NCBI GenBank assembly: GCA_030512295.1
Contig: JAULSR010000002.1
Coordinates: 3,348,001 to 3,412,000 of the forward strand
Reading direction: 5' to 3'
Length of the DNA stretch: 64,000 nucleotides
From: Bombardia bombarda
Taxonomy: Eukaryota > Ascomycota > Sordariomycetes > Sordariales > Lasiosphaeriaceae
Shown here: positions 30,386 to 41,217 of the stretch, in pieces
Numbering within the stretch: the first letter of the stretch is position 1
Layout of the letters: each line of letters starts with the position of its first letter
The notes under the pieces: model-generated
What the model was told of the DNA's origin: nothing
Database searches by the model: none
What the model saw: only the letters and a program-made list of their open reading frames with translations
Program-made: the position numbers and the translations under genes

Positions 30386-32467
30386 TTAGAAAAGGATCAA
30401 GAAACTCTTCATCAACCAAGCCAATCCCACCACCAAAACAGCATTTGCTTGCTGCTCGGAAAGGGCAGTGGCGGCTCTCGTCGCACCGCTCTGGCTCTGC
30501 GGCGTCGCCGTCGCAGTGAACAGCCCTGTCAGCACCGTCGTTGATGTCGGAGTAGGAACAGGACCACCACCGCCGCCCCCACCGGTTGCTCCTCCCCCTC
30601 CCCCCACGGCCCCCGCACTCGAGCTCGTCATGGTCGCGCCGGGCCAATCGCTACTCGCGGGATACCAGACGCCATTGATCACAACCCCCTTCCCATCCAG
30701 CATGCTCTGCACCGCATCAGTCGGACAGCTACCCACGACGCGGACAAAGCACGTGCCCGTCGGACTAGGCGGCAGCTTCAGCGACTGGGTGGCGTTGGCC
30801 GGGCCCGTGGTATTAAAGCTCCCCAGATCGACCCGCTCGCCCGTGCTGACCGAGGTGCCCATGATGATACGGGCAAAGACCTGGAACGCCGTCTCGGGCT
30901 GGTAGGCCGGGACAAAGTGGCCCGACTGGTAGATGCGCGAGAAGGACAGGTTGGCGAACTGGCGCACGACGCCGCCGATGTAGCTGTCGTTGACGATGAC
31001 GGGCGCGTAGCCGGCCGAGGGGAACTTGGTGGCGTAGGGCGCGCCGGCTGCGGCGGCGATGGCGAGCGACACGGCCTCGCCGCCGAGCCAGTTGCAGATG
31101 TAGTCGCGGTCGCCGTACATCATGCCGATGCGGACGCCGCGGGCGAGGAGGGCGGCGAGCTTGGGCACGAGGGCGCGGCGCTCCCAGTCGCCGGTGGCGA
31201 GGAAGGCGGCGGTGACGGCGAGGCTGGTGTCGGTGTAGTTGACGGGGGAGCCGATGGCGCGCTGGACGGCGGCGGTGTTGAGGTAGTCGAGGTAGAAGTG
31301 CGGCGGGAAGGGGGCTGAGGAGGAGATGGTTTGCGAGATGTCGTAGACGCTGCGGCCGGTTTCGAGGTAGGGGTCCACGAGCCCCTGGCACGTCATCGTG
31401 GCGGCACCGCAGAGGGAGTTGACTGTCTTTACATTGGTGGCGTTGTTTGGGTCGAGCGCCGCGACTTGCTGCTGGCACTGTTGGGTCAGGTCCTGGCAGC
31501 CGCTGGGGGCGTAGAAGGAGCCGTTGGCGAGGGCGGCGCGCACCGGGGACAGCAGCTGCAAACCGTATGAGTTGTTGACGGCCATGGTGGTGTAATAGGG
31601 GCCCTGTACGAGGTCGTCGACGCAGCCATTGACGATGCCCAGCGCCACGAGGCGGATGTCGAGCGTCGTCGAGTTAGCCAGGCTGCCGTTCTGGCGCCGG
31701 GCGTTCTGGCCCTCCCACGTCTCGGCGAACACAGGCCCGTACTTGCCGCCGTAACTCTCAGCAAAGAGGCTGATGCCGAGCGAGCTATTGTCGGGTGGGT
31801 TGTACTGCGGGAACACGCTCAGAAAGCCCTGCATCAAGTGCCAGATGGCCTGGGCTGCGATCTCGGTTGTATTGGCGGTGCTGGTGCGGTTTGTGGTTGG
31901 GAATGTGCCGTTGATATATGTTGACGGCGGGCGGCCAGTGGGGAGAGGCTGCGGGGGTATTCTCGTTTGTCCTGATATCAAGTCCAGCGATCCGTTGGTG
32001 GGCGTATCGTATGAGAAGCCCACCTGGTTTGGCTGGTCAATAAAGAGCATATTGGACGCTCTGTCCCAACCCCAGTCCCTCGCGGCGGTCCCGAGCTGGG
32101 TTGCGCCGCGCTCGACAATCTCGCAGGGCCCCGTTTCGGTGAAGAAGCCGAACATGGAGCTCGAGCCAGGCCCGCCATTGATCCATATCGTCAGGGCCGC
32201 CGTGGGTTCCCGGGCGGCGACGAACCAAAAGAAGAGGTTGGTCGGAAACTCGCCAGGCACGTTGACCCAGCCTGTGTACTGCTGCTGCGTGTCAAAGGCG
32301 GTGGTGCAGACATCCTCGGGCACCTTGTAGGAGATGGTGATGTTCGGGTCAACTGGCGAGGTGATGGTTGTCAAATTGGCCGGGGCAGGCAGCGGCGCGA
32401 ACTGGGCATAGCTATGCCATGGCGTGAAGGTGATAACGGCGGCGAGCAACAGCCTGAGCGTGTTCAT
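30386..32467 (-). CDS. secreted/GPI-type serine carboxypeptidase (S10)
   Basis: A single exon of 693 residues from the Met at 32467, chosen because a signal peptide follows directly (LRLLLAAVITFTPWHSYAQ). An upstream in-frame Met exists at 32518. S10 hallmarks are present: substrate-site WINGGPGSSS, catalytic Ser in FAESYGG, catalytic Asp in GDRDYICNW and catalytic His in YQSGHFVPAYQPE. Many NxS/T sites suggest glycosylation. The C-terminus has a Gly/Ser/Thr-rich spacer and ends in a hydrophobic segment (VLVVGLAWLMKSFLILF), which suggests a GPI anchor and a cell-surface location. It should remove C-terminal residues from peptides, probably at acid pH. The low-complexity tail (GGGGG stretches) is longer than in vacuolar carboxypeptidase Y. 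Confidence 0.93.
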   Translation of the reverse strand: MNTLRLLLAAVITFTPWHSYAQFAPLPAPANLTTITSPVDPNITISYKVPEDVCTTAFDTQQQYTGWVNVPGEFPTNLFFWFVAAREPTAALTIWINGGPGSSSMFGFFTETGPCEIVERGATQLGTAARDWGWDRASNMLFIDQPNQVGFSYDTPTNGSLDLISGQTRIPPQPLPTGRPPSTYINGTFPTTNRTSTANTTEIAAQAIWHLMQGFLSVFPQYNPPDNSSLGISLFAESYGGKYGPVFAETWEGQNARRQNGSLANSTTLDIRLVALGIVNGCVDDLVQGPYYTTMAVNNSYGLQLLSPVRAALANGSFYAPSGCQDLTQQCQQQVAALDPNNATNVKTVNSLCGAATMTCQGLVDPYLETGRSVYDISQTISSSAPFPPHFYLDYLNTAAVQRAIGSPVNYTDTSLAVTAAFLATGDWERRALVPKLAALLARGVRIGMMYGDRDYICNWLGGEAVSLAIAAAAGAPYATKFPSAGYAPVIVNDSYIGGVVRQFANLSFSRIYQSGHFVPAYQPETAFQVFARIIMGTSVSTGERVDLGSFNTTGPANATQSLKLPPSPTGTCFVRVVGSCPTDAVQSMLDGKGVVINGVWYPASSDWPGATMTSSSAGAVGGGGGATGGGGGGGPVPTPTSTTVLTGLFTATATPQSQSGATRAATALSEQQANAVLVVGLAWLMKSFLILF

Positions 32468-33755
32468 CTGATACAGCGGCATATAATTAATTCTGATAAC
32501 ATTTGGACGCCCTTTCATCCCAGTTCACCAGCAAGACTGGGAGATTGAAATCGGAATGCGCGGTGCCAACGGACAACAAGAAGAGGAACACTGAGAGAAA
32601 ATGCAGATAATTGTCCCAAAACTTATATACAGAATGGGAATAACAAGGAAACAAATCCAAAAGATCGTGGGTGAGGCAGCAGCGCAGACATGGTTGTACG
32701 AAAGCAAATGCCAATGTCTGACGACGCAAGGAAGCGGCCCCGTCGAAGCCTGTGTGGCTGTTCGTCCAAAAAGCTCCGAGTGAAAGGCAAGATTTGCGGG
32801 GCGGGACGGTTGGGTAGGTACGAACCGAAGTTGGCGGGGTCTTGGCAATCAAACGGGCAGATGCATTGTCTCGGCTGCCCTTGCAGGGCTAGGGGCTTCC
32901 TAGACTGGCGTTGAGGGGCAGATTGGGAGCTATGATTGGACTGTTCTCTCCCAAAAGCATGTAACGGTGAGAATGGGAAGGCACTACCGATGGATGGGCG
33001 GGGGTGGGGGCGGACGGTGAAAACTCCCTGCTACATCACACCGAGCTCCATCTTCTTTACCAGTTATCTAGGTAGATACACGTGTAACTCTAGTACGAGT
33101 CAAAACTATCCTCAGGAAAAGGCATTGGTTTGTCAAGCGTCACATATTCTGTCCATCTTGGAGTTTGTTCACCAAACCGTTTCCCCATGTCTCTGAGACG
33201 TTGCTACCTTACCTCTTTAAAAGAACATACCAAATGTAAGAACCGCCTGATTCTGAAGACAAAGCCTCCCCGTTGATACTTATTGTATCCGGGTCGTACT
33301 TGCTTGATCCAAGTCGGTTCTTGGTACTGAATATCTTATTCTCACCATCTCTCATGTGCTTCATTTTCTACCCTCCTCCCTTTCTAGCATCGTACCCCAG
33401 CTCTGGTGAACGCCACCAATCTGCATGGCTGCCTCAGTCCCACGAATGGTCAACCGCCATCCCGTGCGGCTGACGAACGGGGGTGACTGAAAAGACAGGG
33501 GATGACTTGGCGTTTCCCACCCTTGCTTCTTACTTCTGTCCCTTTTCTTTCTTTGGTTGCATCTTTTGTATCAATATTTTCATTCTTGGCTGTGGTTGTA
33601 GTGTAGAATCGGGCGGCGTCACTCTTTCTATTCGTCTTGTGTTATTATCTTGTTGTCGTCATATTCAGCTTTTAATACCTCTTCTTATCATTTACCCTGC
33701 TGCTACTGTGCTCTATCCTATCCTACACCAAAAACACCCAGTCTCGACAGGCGCC
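32468..33755. other. divergent intergenic region with long leader
   Basis: It lies upstream of both the carboxypeptidase gene and the next + strand gene. An in-frame ORF extension at 33483-33755 is T-rich, hydrophobic and leader-like, and I do not count it as coding. Confidence 0.5.
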
Positions 33756-35514
33756 ATGTCGAACTCGGGGGGCCCATCGGCTACCGATGTGATCACGTAT
33801 ATCGGTGTGCCCATGGCGGTGCTCGGTGTCCTGCCAATCCTCTATAACACGGCCGCGACCTTGGCTGCCTTGTCCAAGATCAAGCGCATGCTCCGTCACA
33901 GCAAGTTGACGGCCCTCACACGAAGCGATGTAGTTAACCGCATCATCGAAGTTGAGCTGCCGCGCTACGCCGTGACGCCGTGGGACCGCTTCAGCAACCG
34001 CTCAGAGTACTGGTCGCTGTCGCGACATCCATCTAGCATCCCCGGCGGCAGCTGGACTACCTTTAACTGGCGCACTAACGTCATTGGACTCAACACCCAG
34101 CGCGTTGAATACGCTGACCAGCTGCGCCAGCCCCAGGTTGAGGTGGCGTTTGACGAGCTTGTTGCCTATCTTCTGGATCTCGGCGCCATTCCAGACCCCC
34201 ATGGATGGAGGTTGCTACGCTCCACGGGCTTGTGGACGCCCGTGGGGTGTACCCTGATGCTTTCACCGGATGGGAGAGAGAAATCACTGACAATTGCGCC
34301 GCTAGACGGCTCCGATGGCCATCTCAGTCTTGCGGTCAACTGGGCAGGCCAGTGGACGACGCGTGACTATTCTCACCTACCCCCGTATTGGGTACGTCTG
34401 CCGCCACCGCCTGAAGAAGAGAAGAGTGCGGACTCTGGTGAGGGGTCCAAGTCAGCTGTCGACGATCCCTTTTCAGAGCGGCCCGAAGGCGAGACCTCCA
34501 GCATGCAGAAGAAGTCGCTGGATTCTGCACGGCAAGTGGGAGAGGTCAGAGCTGGAAAAGACATCACTTGCCAGATCTCGGCGGACGGGATCATAACTGC
34601 CTTAACACAGGAGGAGGCACTGCAGAGCTCGCTCCAGCTCGATAGCTTGTACATCAACCATCTCCGCATCCGCCCGGGCAAGTCGGACGGCGTGTGGTTT
34701 GCCAGCGCCGTGACTGCCTACGGGACCACAAGTCAGACCATCCTCTGGAGCTACAAGGTCCCGGATGCTATTATCTCGTTTGCCCGGAAAGATACAGTCC
34801 CATGCGGTGTGCTCGTTATACTAAAGGTCGTTGACGAATCAGTGACCCCCCAGTGGGCAACAAAGCACAATGACCACGCGGCCGACCTGGACGCATTTGC
34901 CAGGAAGAATAGAGACCAGCGCGCTGCCATGCAAGCCGAGGCACGCTTGCCCCCGGCAGAGAGAGCCAAGGCAGCCATGCAGAGGCAGCAGAAAGAGAAC
35001 ATGCAGCGCTTGGACGAAAGTAAGCTTTTGTCACATCCTCATCCGAACACACGAGATCTACGAAGACTGCAATCTGACTAAATATGCAACAGTGCGTGAC
35101 AAGATGCGGATCGACTCGCAGCGGAGAGAAGCCCGCTCATTAGAGGCCTTGCAGAGCCCCAAGTGGGATCCCGAGGTCGTGGCGGGACATACTCTCGCCT
35201 GGCTCAAAGGCAGAGGCGCCGTTCCTGAAGCCGCAAATTTGAGAGATGTGGTGGGGACGATCCTTCACCGGATGGTCGTCGACGGGCAGTATACTACATC
35301 ACTATGTCGTATGCTGGACCTGTGGAAGGCATGGGCTGAGAACGGGGGCATGAGGGCGTCGGATATGACGGCGTTGCGGGATGACTTGGTTACTTTTACG
35401 CATGCCACGCTCCTAGTGGCCATTATCAAGGACACGGCGAGCGGCACTGAAGGGACATTATCGATGGATCTGCAGGACTGTTTGCGGATGTGGAAACAGG
35501 TTAGGTTAGGGTAG
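33756..35514 (+). CDS. unknown fungal protein with N-terminal membrane segment
   Basis: Exons 33756-35019 and 35093-35514 (73-nt intron, GTAAGC...CAACAG) give 561 residues. I chose the ATG at 33756 (gcgccATGTCG) over an upstream in-frame start because the intervening sequence is leader-like. Residues about 10-35 form a likely transmembrane helix (TYIGVPMAVLGVLPILYNTA). The middle has Trp-rich, folded-looking stretches (RYAVTPWDRF; GSWTTFNWRTNVIG; GWRLLRSTGLWTP), then a charged linker and a helical C-terminal half with KAAMQRQQKENMQRLDE. I recognise no named domain. GC-rich third positions and a clean intron make it a real gene. Location in a membrane is inferred from the helix. Confidence 0.75.
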
Positions 35515-35700
35515 CGTATCTCGCCGCCCTATATGTATATGCTTTTGTGCTTTGGTACTGTACACAGTCGATTAGAACGAATAGTATATATACAAGCTAC
35601 ACGATCAACAAAACGTACATAATGCGTTATAAACGCCATCCAACATCCCCCGTTTGAGTTTCTTCCAATATCATACAACCCCAATACCATACCTATACAC

Positions 35701-36633
35701 CTACACCAACCGCTGAATCCCAAAAAAGTAATTCCCAATCTTCTCACTCCCTTCCACCTGCTTCCACCCCAACCCCGGCACAAACACAACCCCCATCACC
35801 CTCGGCCTCCCCCAACCACTCCTCCCTTCAAAATGCGCCCGCATCTCATGCTCATTAATATATTTGTACCAATCATGCGTCCCCTTGGGCACGATCCCCA
35901 CAATATCCTCCGCCACCAGATTCGTCGTGAACCAGCTCGTCCACGTGCGCGCAATCGTGCTCAGCACCAGCCACCCGCCGGGCTTCACAAACGCCTCGGC
36001 GCGGTCCAGGAAGTCGGCCGGCTGGTCCACGTGCTCAATCACCTCGAACAGCGACACCACGTCGAACTGGTCTTGGGGGAGTGTCTCGATGCTCGCGTTG
36101 ATGTACTGCAGCTTCTGCGGCGTGAGGGCGGGGTCCTTGCGGGCGTGGGCGCGCGCGACGGCGAGGATGGTGGTGGAGGGGTCGACGGCGGTGACGGAGA
36201 GCGTGGTGGGCAGGCGCGTGGCGGACTCGGCAAAGATGCCGCCGCCGCAGCCGATGTCGAGGTAGCGGAGCTTGGGATCAGAGGGAGGAGCTGTGGTGGT
36301 GGAGGAGCTGGTGGGTGAGGAGGAGCGGCAGGCGTTGATGAAGTCGTGGCGGAGGGGGTTCATTAGGTGCAGGGCGCGCGAGGAGCCGTGGGCGTCCCAC
36401 CATGTCGCGGCGAGGGCGTTGAAGTGGGAGATCTCGGCGGCGTTGACGGAGGAGGAGTTTGGGTGTGGCTGTGGAGGTGTGTTGTGAGGGGGTGTGGTGT
36501 TGTTGGATGATGATGACTGCCACCGTGTTGCGGGCGCTGATGCTTCTATCGTCGTTGTTGTCGCAAGGCATGCATTCCGAGCTGCCGCTGCGCGCCGGAG
36601 AAGTGTCGGCGTCTGCCTTAGTGATGGCCGCAT
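35701..36633 (-). CDS. COQ3: ubiquinone biosynthesis O-methyltransferase COQ3
   Basis: A single exon of 310 residues. The first 60 are rich in Arg, Ala, Ser and Thr with few acids, which fits a mitochondrial presequence. The SAM-binding motif I is LDIGCGGGIFAE; AVDPSTTILAVARAHA and FDVVSLFEVIEHVDQP are the next methyltransferase motifs. UbiG/COQ3 family features follow: PGGWLVLSTIARTWTSW, and PKGTHDWYKYI near the end. It should carry out both O-methylation steps of coenzyme Q synthesis in the mitochondrial matrix. The N-terminal region has a His/Pro/Asn/Ser-rich low-complexity linker. The gene sits alone, tail-to-tail with the unknown gene to its left. Confidence 0.95.
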   Translation of the reverse strand: MRPSLRQTPTLLRRAAAARNACLATTTTIEASAPATRWQSSSSNNTTPPHNTPPQPHPNSSSVNAAEISHFNALAATWWDAHGSSRALHLMNPLRHDFINACRSSSPTSSSTTTAPPSDPKLRYLDIGCGGGIFAESATRLPTTLSVTAVDPSTTILAVARAHARKDPALTPQKLQYINASIETLPQDQFDVVSLFEVIEHVDQPADFLDRAEAFVKPGGWLVLSTIARTWTSWFTTNLVAEDIVGIVPKGTHDWYKYINEHEMRAHFEGRSGWGRPRVMGVVFVPGLGWKQVEGSEKIGNYFFGIQRLV

Positions 36634-37560
36634 TTTGTTTGTTTTTTTGTTTTTGCCAAGGGGTAGCCCGCAGGAAGGTAGGCGACACTTTGGGTAGGGG
36701 AAGTTGCCAAGTTGTGGGAGTTGATGGTTCTTTTCTGTCCCTCGTTTTCACCAACTGCAATTGGACGTGTTGTCCCAAGTCGAGCTCCCGGCCAATTGTT
36801 CGCGGCAGGCAATAGATCAAAAGTGGAGACGATCCAACATGCCATATCCCTGGACATTCTAGAATGCTTCTAGCGGCTTTTCCCGAGCCCTGCAGGCCTG
36901 CCCATCAAACATTGCAGCGGCCCCGCCATTGCAGGTCCTGTCCGCCGAGCCCGCCTCCATGGCCCCGCGAACAAATTAAGGTACGTCTCCTTTCCACCCG
37001 GGCCGGAGATGGCAGGTGGAAGACGGACGGACGAAGAGAGAACCTCGGGATTGAAGTGTTTGTCAGCGTCTTGTCATCTGTCATTGCGCCCGAGGCACAT
37101 TACGTAAGGGCCCACGGTGGGTTTCTTAATAAACATGTCTCTCTGGCAACATGCATATATGTCTTGCATCAGCCTTTTATATATCACATCCGGAGAATTA
37201 CTGATTGAGGTACTGGTTGTTGAGTAATACCCCAAATCTAGGGACCCATTCACGCCGTTGCAACGACTAATTCCATTTATTTTTTTGAGGGGCCAGTCTA
37301 TCGTTAAAGCCGAGCAAGCTTACCTTAAATTACCCCTCCTTCCCTCCCCTCGGCAAGATCCCCCGCTACAGATTTGATGTGCACCACATGACGTGAGACA
37401 GAAGCACCTGCAGCAGGCGAGACCGCATCTCCAACCAGCAAGCCCGCCCGCCCGCCGCCCGCCGCCCGCTCGTGCATCGTTCCGTAAACTCTTTTTTATT
37501 TACCGCAGCACTCTCCAACTTCGCCCAAAAAAGGGGGTGTCACTATATACCGTCACCATC
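36634..37560. other. divergent promoter region of COQ3 and RIB3
   Basis: No gene is recognised. It ends in a C-rich leader just before the RIB3 ATG. Confidence 0.5.
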
Positions 37561-38454
37561 ATGACATCCGATCAAATTGACGCGTCGCAATTCGACAGCA
37601 TCCCCGATACCATCCAGGCATTCCGTACGTGGCCCAATCCGTGTGCACCCACCCCCCGCTTCCTCTCCTCCTTCCCTCCCCCGCAGCTCTTTTCTCTGTC
37701 AATTATCATCCTCCAACGGAAGCACAAACATGAGACATAGCATGCCCCCTCCGATGCACCTCATTTCCCCTTATACAACACCATCACCACCACCCAGCTA
37801 ACCCCTCTCTCCCCCACAGGCGATGGCCAATTCGTAGTCGTCCTCGACGACCCCGGCCGCGAGAACGAAGCCGACCTCATCATCGCCGCCGAGTCCATCA
37901 CCCCGCAGCAAATGGCCTTCCTCGTGCGCTACTCCTCGGGCCTCATCTGCGCGCCCATCCTGCCAGACCGCGCCCTCGACCTCGCCCTCCCGCAGATGGT
38001 CGAGCGCAACGAGGACCCGCGCGCCACCGCCTACACCATCTCGGTCGACGGCGCCGACCCCTCCGTCACCACGGGCATCAGCGCCCACGACCGCGCCCTC
38101 GCCTGCCGCGCCCTCGCCGACCCGTCTTCCTCCCCAGAGACCTTCCGCCGCCCGGGCCACGTGTTCCCGCTGCGCGCGCGCCCCGGCGGCGTCCGCCAGC
38201 GCCCCGGCCACACCGAGGCCGGCATCGACCTGTGCCGGCTCGCGGGCAAGAAGCCTGCCGCCGTGATAAGCGAGCTGGTCGAGGATGGGCACGAGATCGA
38301 GGGGCAGGCGGTGCGCGAGGAGCCGGGCATGATGCGCGGCGAGGCGTGCGTGGCGTTTGCGAGGAGGTGGGGGCTCAAGGTGTGCACGATTGCGAGCTTG
38401 GTGCAGTATTTGGAGAAGACGGAGGGGAAGCTGGAGGTGAATGGGTCGTCGTGA
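37561..38454 (+). CDS. RIB3: 3,4-dihydroxy-2-butanone 4-phosphate synthase (riboflavin pathway)
   Basis: Exon 1 (37561-37624) and exon 2 (37820-38454) flank a 195-nt intron (GTACGT...CACAG) and give 232 residues, the usual length for the fungal single-domain enzyme. Hallmarks: VVVLDDPGRENEADLIIAAE with the acidic metal and substrate ligands, RYSSGLICAP, TTGISAHDRALACRAL, and HVFPLRARPGGVRQRPGHTEA. The end has the conserved EGQAVREEPGMMRGEACVAFA. It converts ribulose 5-phosphate to formate and the four-carbon precursor of lumazine. It is not fused to GTP cyclohydrolase II, as expected in fungi. Confidence 0.96.
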
Positions 38455-40075
38455 GGGGCGCATCGGCGGTGTACTACTCCCAAATCTAAAAAAATAGGGA
38501 ATTTAACTCACAAAGTTTGGATGGGATATGGAGATAGGAGATGAGGAGGATGATGAAAAGTATTACTCCTTGAACTCGGGGTTGGATTGTTTGCTTCAAC
38601 CTGTTATGAAGTTTCCCGCATGAGAGGGCCATGGATATATGTCTATCCCTCGATGTATATACTTATCGTCGGCGGCGGCAGCGGCGGCAGCAGCAGCAGC
38701 AGCATTTTGGTTTTTACTTGGCTTATGTTCTAGATAGAGGGTTTTAGAAAAAAAAACAGAAAGAAGAGCAAAACTTCCAACATGTACTACTAATTGTCCG
38801 TCATGTCTTTGCTGAGTGTGACGAAAACCCCATAATCCTGTCGAGGGCTGCTGGTTTTCGGTACTACTCCTCTAACCTGCTGGGTGCTGGCATGGTACTC
38901 CGATTAGCCTGCATTATCGCTCCTTAAAATTGTGAATAAACCAATACATAAATAGTACCGGATTTTATTTACTTTCCGCTCTGTCCACTCGTTGAAGTCA
39001 AAAGAAACCAACACATTAGTGGATCATTATACATCACACCCAAGAGTCAACATAAACTCCTACGTCCACACCGCATTTGCATCCATCGCCAAAGTCAAGC
39101 ATCCATGTCCCAGCTGCTTCCACAGTTCGTCTCCCGATCCGCGTTACATACTTTATTTTGACGAATTGAAGCCTGTCTTTGGGCGAGGAATATCCATCAG
39201 GGCTGAAAACTCAAGTCTCCAACACTTGTTCGGCCTTCAGGATGACGGAAGTTATGTAATAGTTGGCACTTTTGGCTTTGAGGGGCCTGCCTCAATTACC
39301 TAGGTGTAGGTTCACGAATCACATGGTTAGAGACCAACCCTACCTTCTATCAAATCAGAATCAGAATCAGATTCAGGAGCAATAATAACATACCCACACG
39401 TCATTTTCACATTCACTTCCTTGCCATATTCTTGCCCGTCTTGGATTTTTTATCATTCTTTTTCATCGTCATCGAAGGCTGCTGTCCCCCTTTATACTTT
39501 CAGCAACGTTACATCGCAACTTGAACTCTCTCCACCCACAATACAGCCGGTTCGATCACTGCAGAGATCTATCAAGGTTCAATTTAACCGAAATTTGCAT
39601 GTGCCCTATTATTGTGACCAACACAAAATGTGTAGTGTCTTTCTCAGATGTCATGATCTCATTATCGTTAAGTTAGGCATCAAGTTTAAAGGTATATCCC
39701 GCTGATCTCAAACCATCAGGTAAGTGTGTCTAGCAGATAGCTAGCCGTGATGTGATCGACGTAGCTCGACTGATCTCTCGCTCGGGGTATCAAAAAAAAG
39801 GTCCAAATCCTTCCAGCAATGCTTGACTGCTGGGCACTTGCCTGTAAACGCTGCCGCCGCCTTTCTTCCGCTTCCTCTCGATTAGATGCCTTCCCTATTT
39901 CTCCTTTTGGTGTATGTACATGTCTTGGTAAAGTAGTAGTCACTCTTTCTTTGGTCTTAAGTGTGTGTGTGTGTGTCGCTTTGTGTAGTCGAATCATGTG
40001 TGCTGCAAAGAAAAGGAACGCCAGAAACTCTCTCCGATCTCTCAACCCTCCCCCTCACATCGTCAGCGTCGGCGA
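38455..40075. other. convergent 3' region, no gene supported
   Basis: It contains a GGC/AGC triplet tract (about 38670-38704) and AT-rich sequence. A 103-codon ORF at 38992-39303 has no supporting motif. Confidence 0.5.
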
Positions 40076-41046
40076 CTAGACCCTGTTCCCATAGCCATAC
40101 GACAGGCTCTCGCCAAAGTCATTCAGGTGGGTGATGAGGCCTGACACATTCACCCTTTTGACGACCTTGCGCTGCAACCAGAATTCTTTGCTGAAGCTGT
40201 ATTTGCTGGTTGGGGAAGCCTTCTCGTCCGTGGTGGTCGGAGAAGAGGTCGGACTTGCGGTGGAGGATTTGCTGGCCGATGCCCTGCGCTGCTCCTCGGC
40301 GCTGGCCGACCTGGGCATGATGGCGGCCTCGTCCTGTTTCCAGAAGTTTTCCCGACGTTCTATGGTGGTGGGGGTGACAGTGCGTGTGCTGTGACGGCGA
40401 CTAAACATCCAGCCCGGCCTGTTGTTTTGCTGCTGCAGCCGCCGATCGGCGGCAATCCTGAGTTGCTGTTGGGCGTAGACGGAATAGGCAGGGGGATGTG
40501 GCAGATCTCTTCGCTGTGGTCATGACAAAAGACACAGACGGGTTGTGGCAAGGTCGTAGAGCTCTGCTTCTTCTCCTGCTTCTCCTGCAGCTTCTGTTGC
40601 TTCTTGTAATCCTTCAGCATCTTGATCTCGTCCTTCATCTGCTCTCGTATCTCGCGCAAGATATCCTCAGGGCTGTTATTGATGCTGACCGGGATATGGG
40701 GGCGAGCAATTTCGGTAAGAATTATGTAAAGGGCACTGGAGATCTCGTCGTTGATGACTGGCACTCTGACGAGGCGTAGACAGGCTCGCGTGCCTTCGCT
40801 TCGGTCAAGGTGGCCAATTTGGAGCATCTCGTCGAGGGTGAGGGTGCAGGTGAGGACGATGGAGTCTAGATGATCTCCCCATCCTACCTTGACAAACTCC
40901 CGGACAAATTCTTGGGAGTGGTAGATAGAATCTCGTCGTTGTTGCTTGGCTTTTGACGAGGCCATTCGACGGTGCTCGTCGTCAGATGCCTGCCTCTTAG
41001 CTAATGGGCGGGCCGCGTTATACCTCGTTAAAGACATAGTAGCCAT
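40076..41046 (-). CDS. unknown coiled-coil protein with CxxC motif (one-base frame break)
   Basis: The ATG at 41046 is the first in this frame; an open, coding-like stretch upstream (about 41047-41185) hints at a further 5' exon or an unusual leader. The first part is basic, then folded-looking (EFVREFVKVGWGDHLDSIVL; LRLVRVPVINDEISSALYIIL), followed by a Lys/Gln/Glu coiled coil (about 60 residues) and a CVFCHDH motif. The frame is then lost. One extra base in the five-base run at 40491-40495 joins HIPP to AYSVYAQQQLRIAADRRL and continues to the stop at 40076, giving 323 residues. The last part is Ser/Thr-rich and ends FSKEFWLQRKVVKRVNVSG. I do not recognise the family. Confidence 0.65.
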
Positions 41047-41217
41047 TTCCGAGAGGTATGAAACGGTGCCTTTTTCAACGAATTGGACCACAAAATCAGA
41101 TGGAAGCAGGCCAAGTTCGGAGCCCCGCCTGGTGAGCGTGAATGTAGAGACACAGAAGCGTATCCGACTGTGTGGGTGGTAAAGAAGTCTCTGGGAGACA
41201 ATGGATAGAAAGGTCAA

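Noticed and set aside
31978..32330. Long ORFs overlapping the carboxypeptidase on other frames
   Set aside because: Shadows of a GC-rich coding exon; the S10 motifs fix the true frame.
38992..39303. 103-codon ORF on the + strand
   Set aside because: No domain, no splice neighbours and AT-rich codon use unlike nearby genes.
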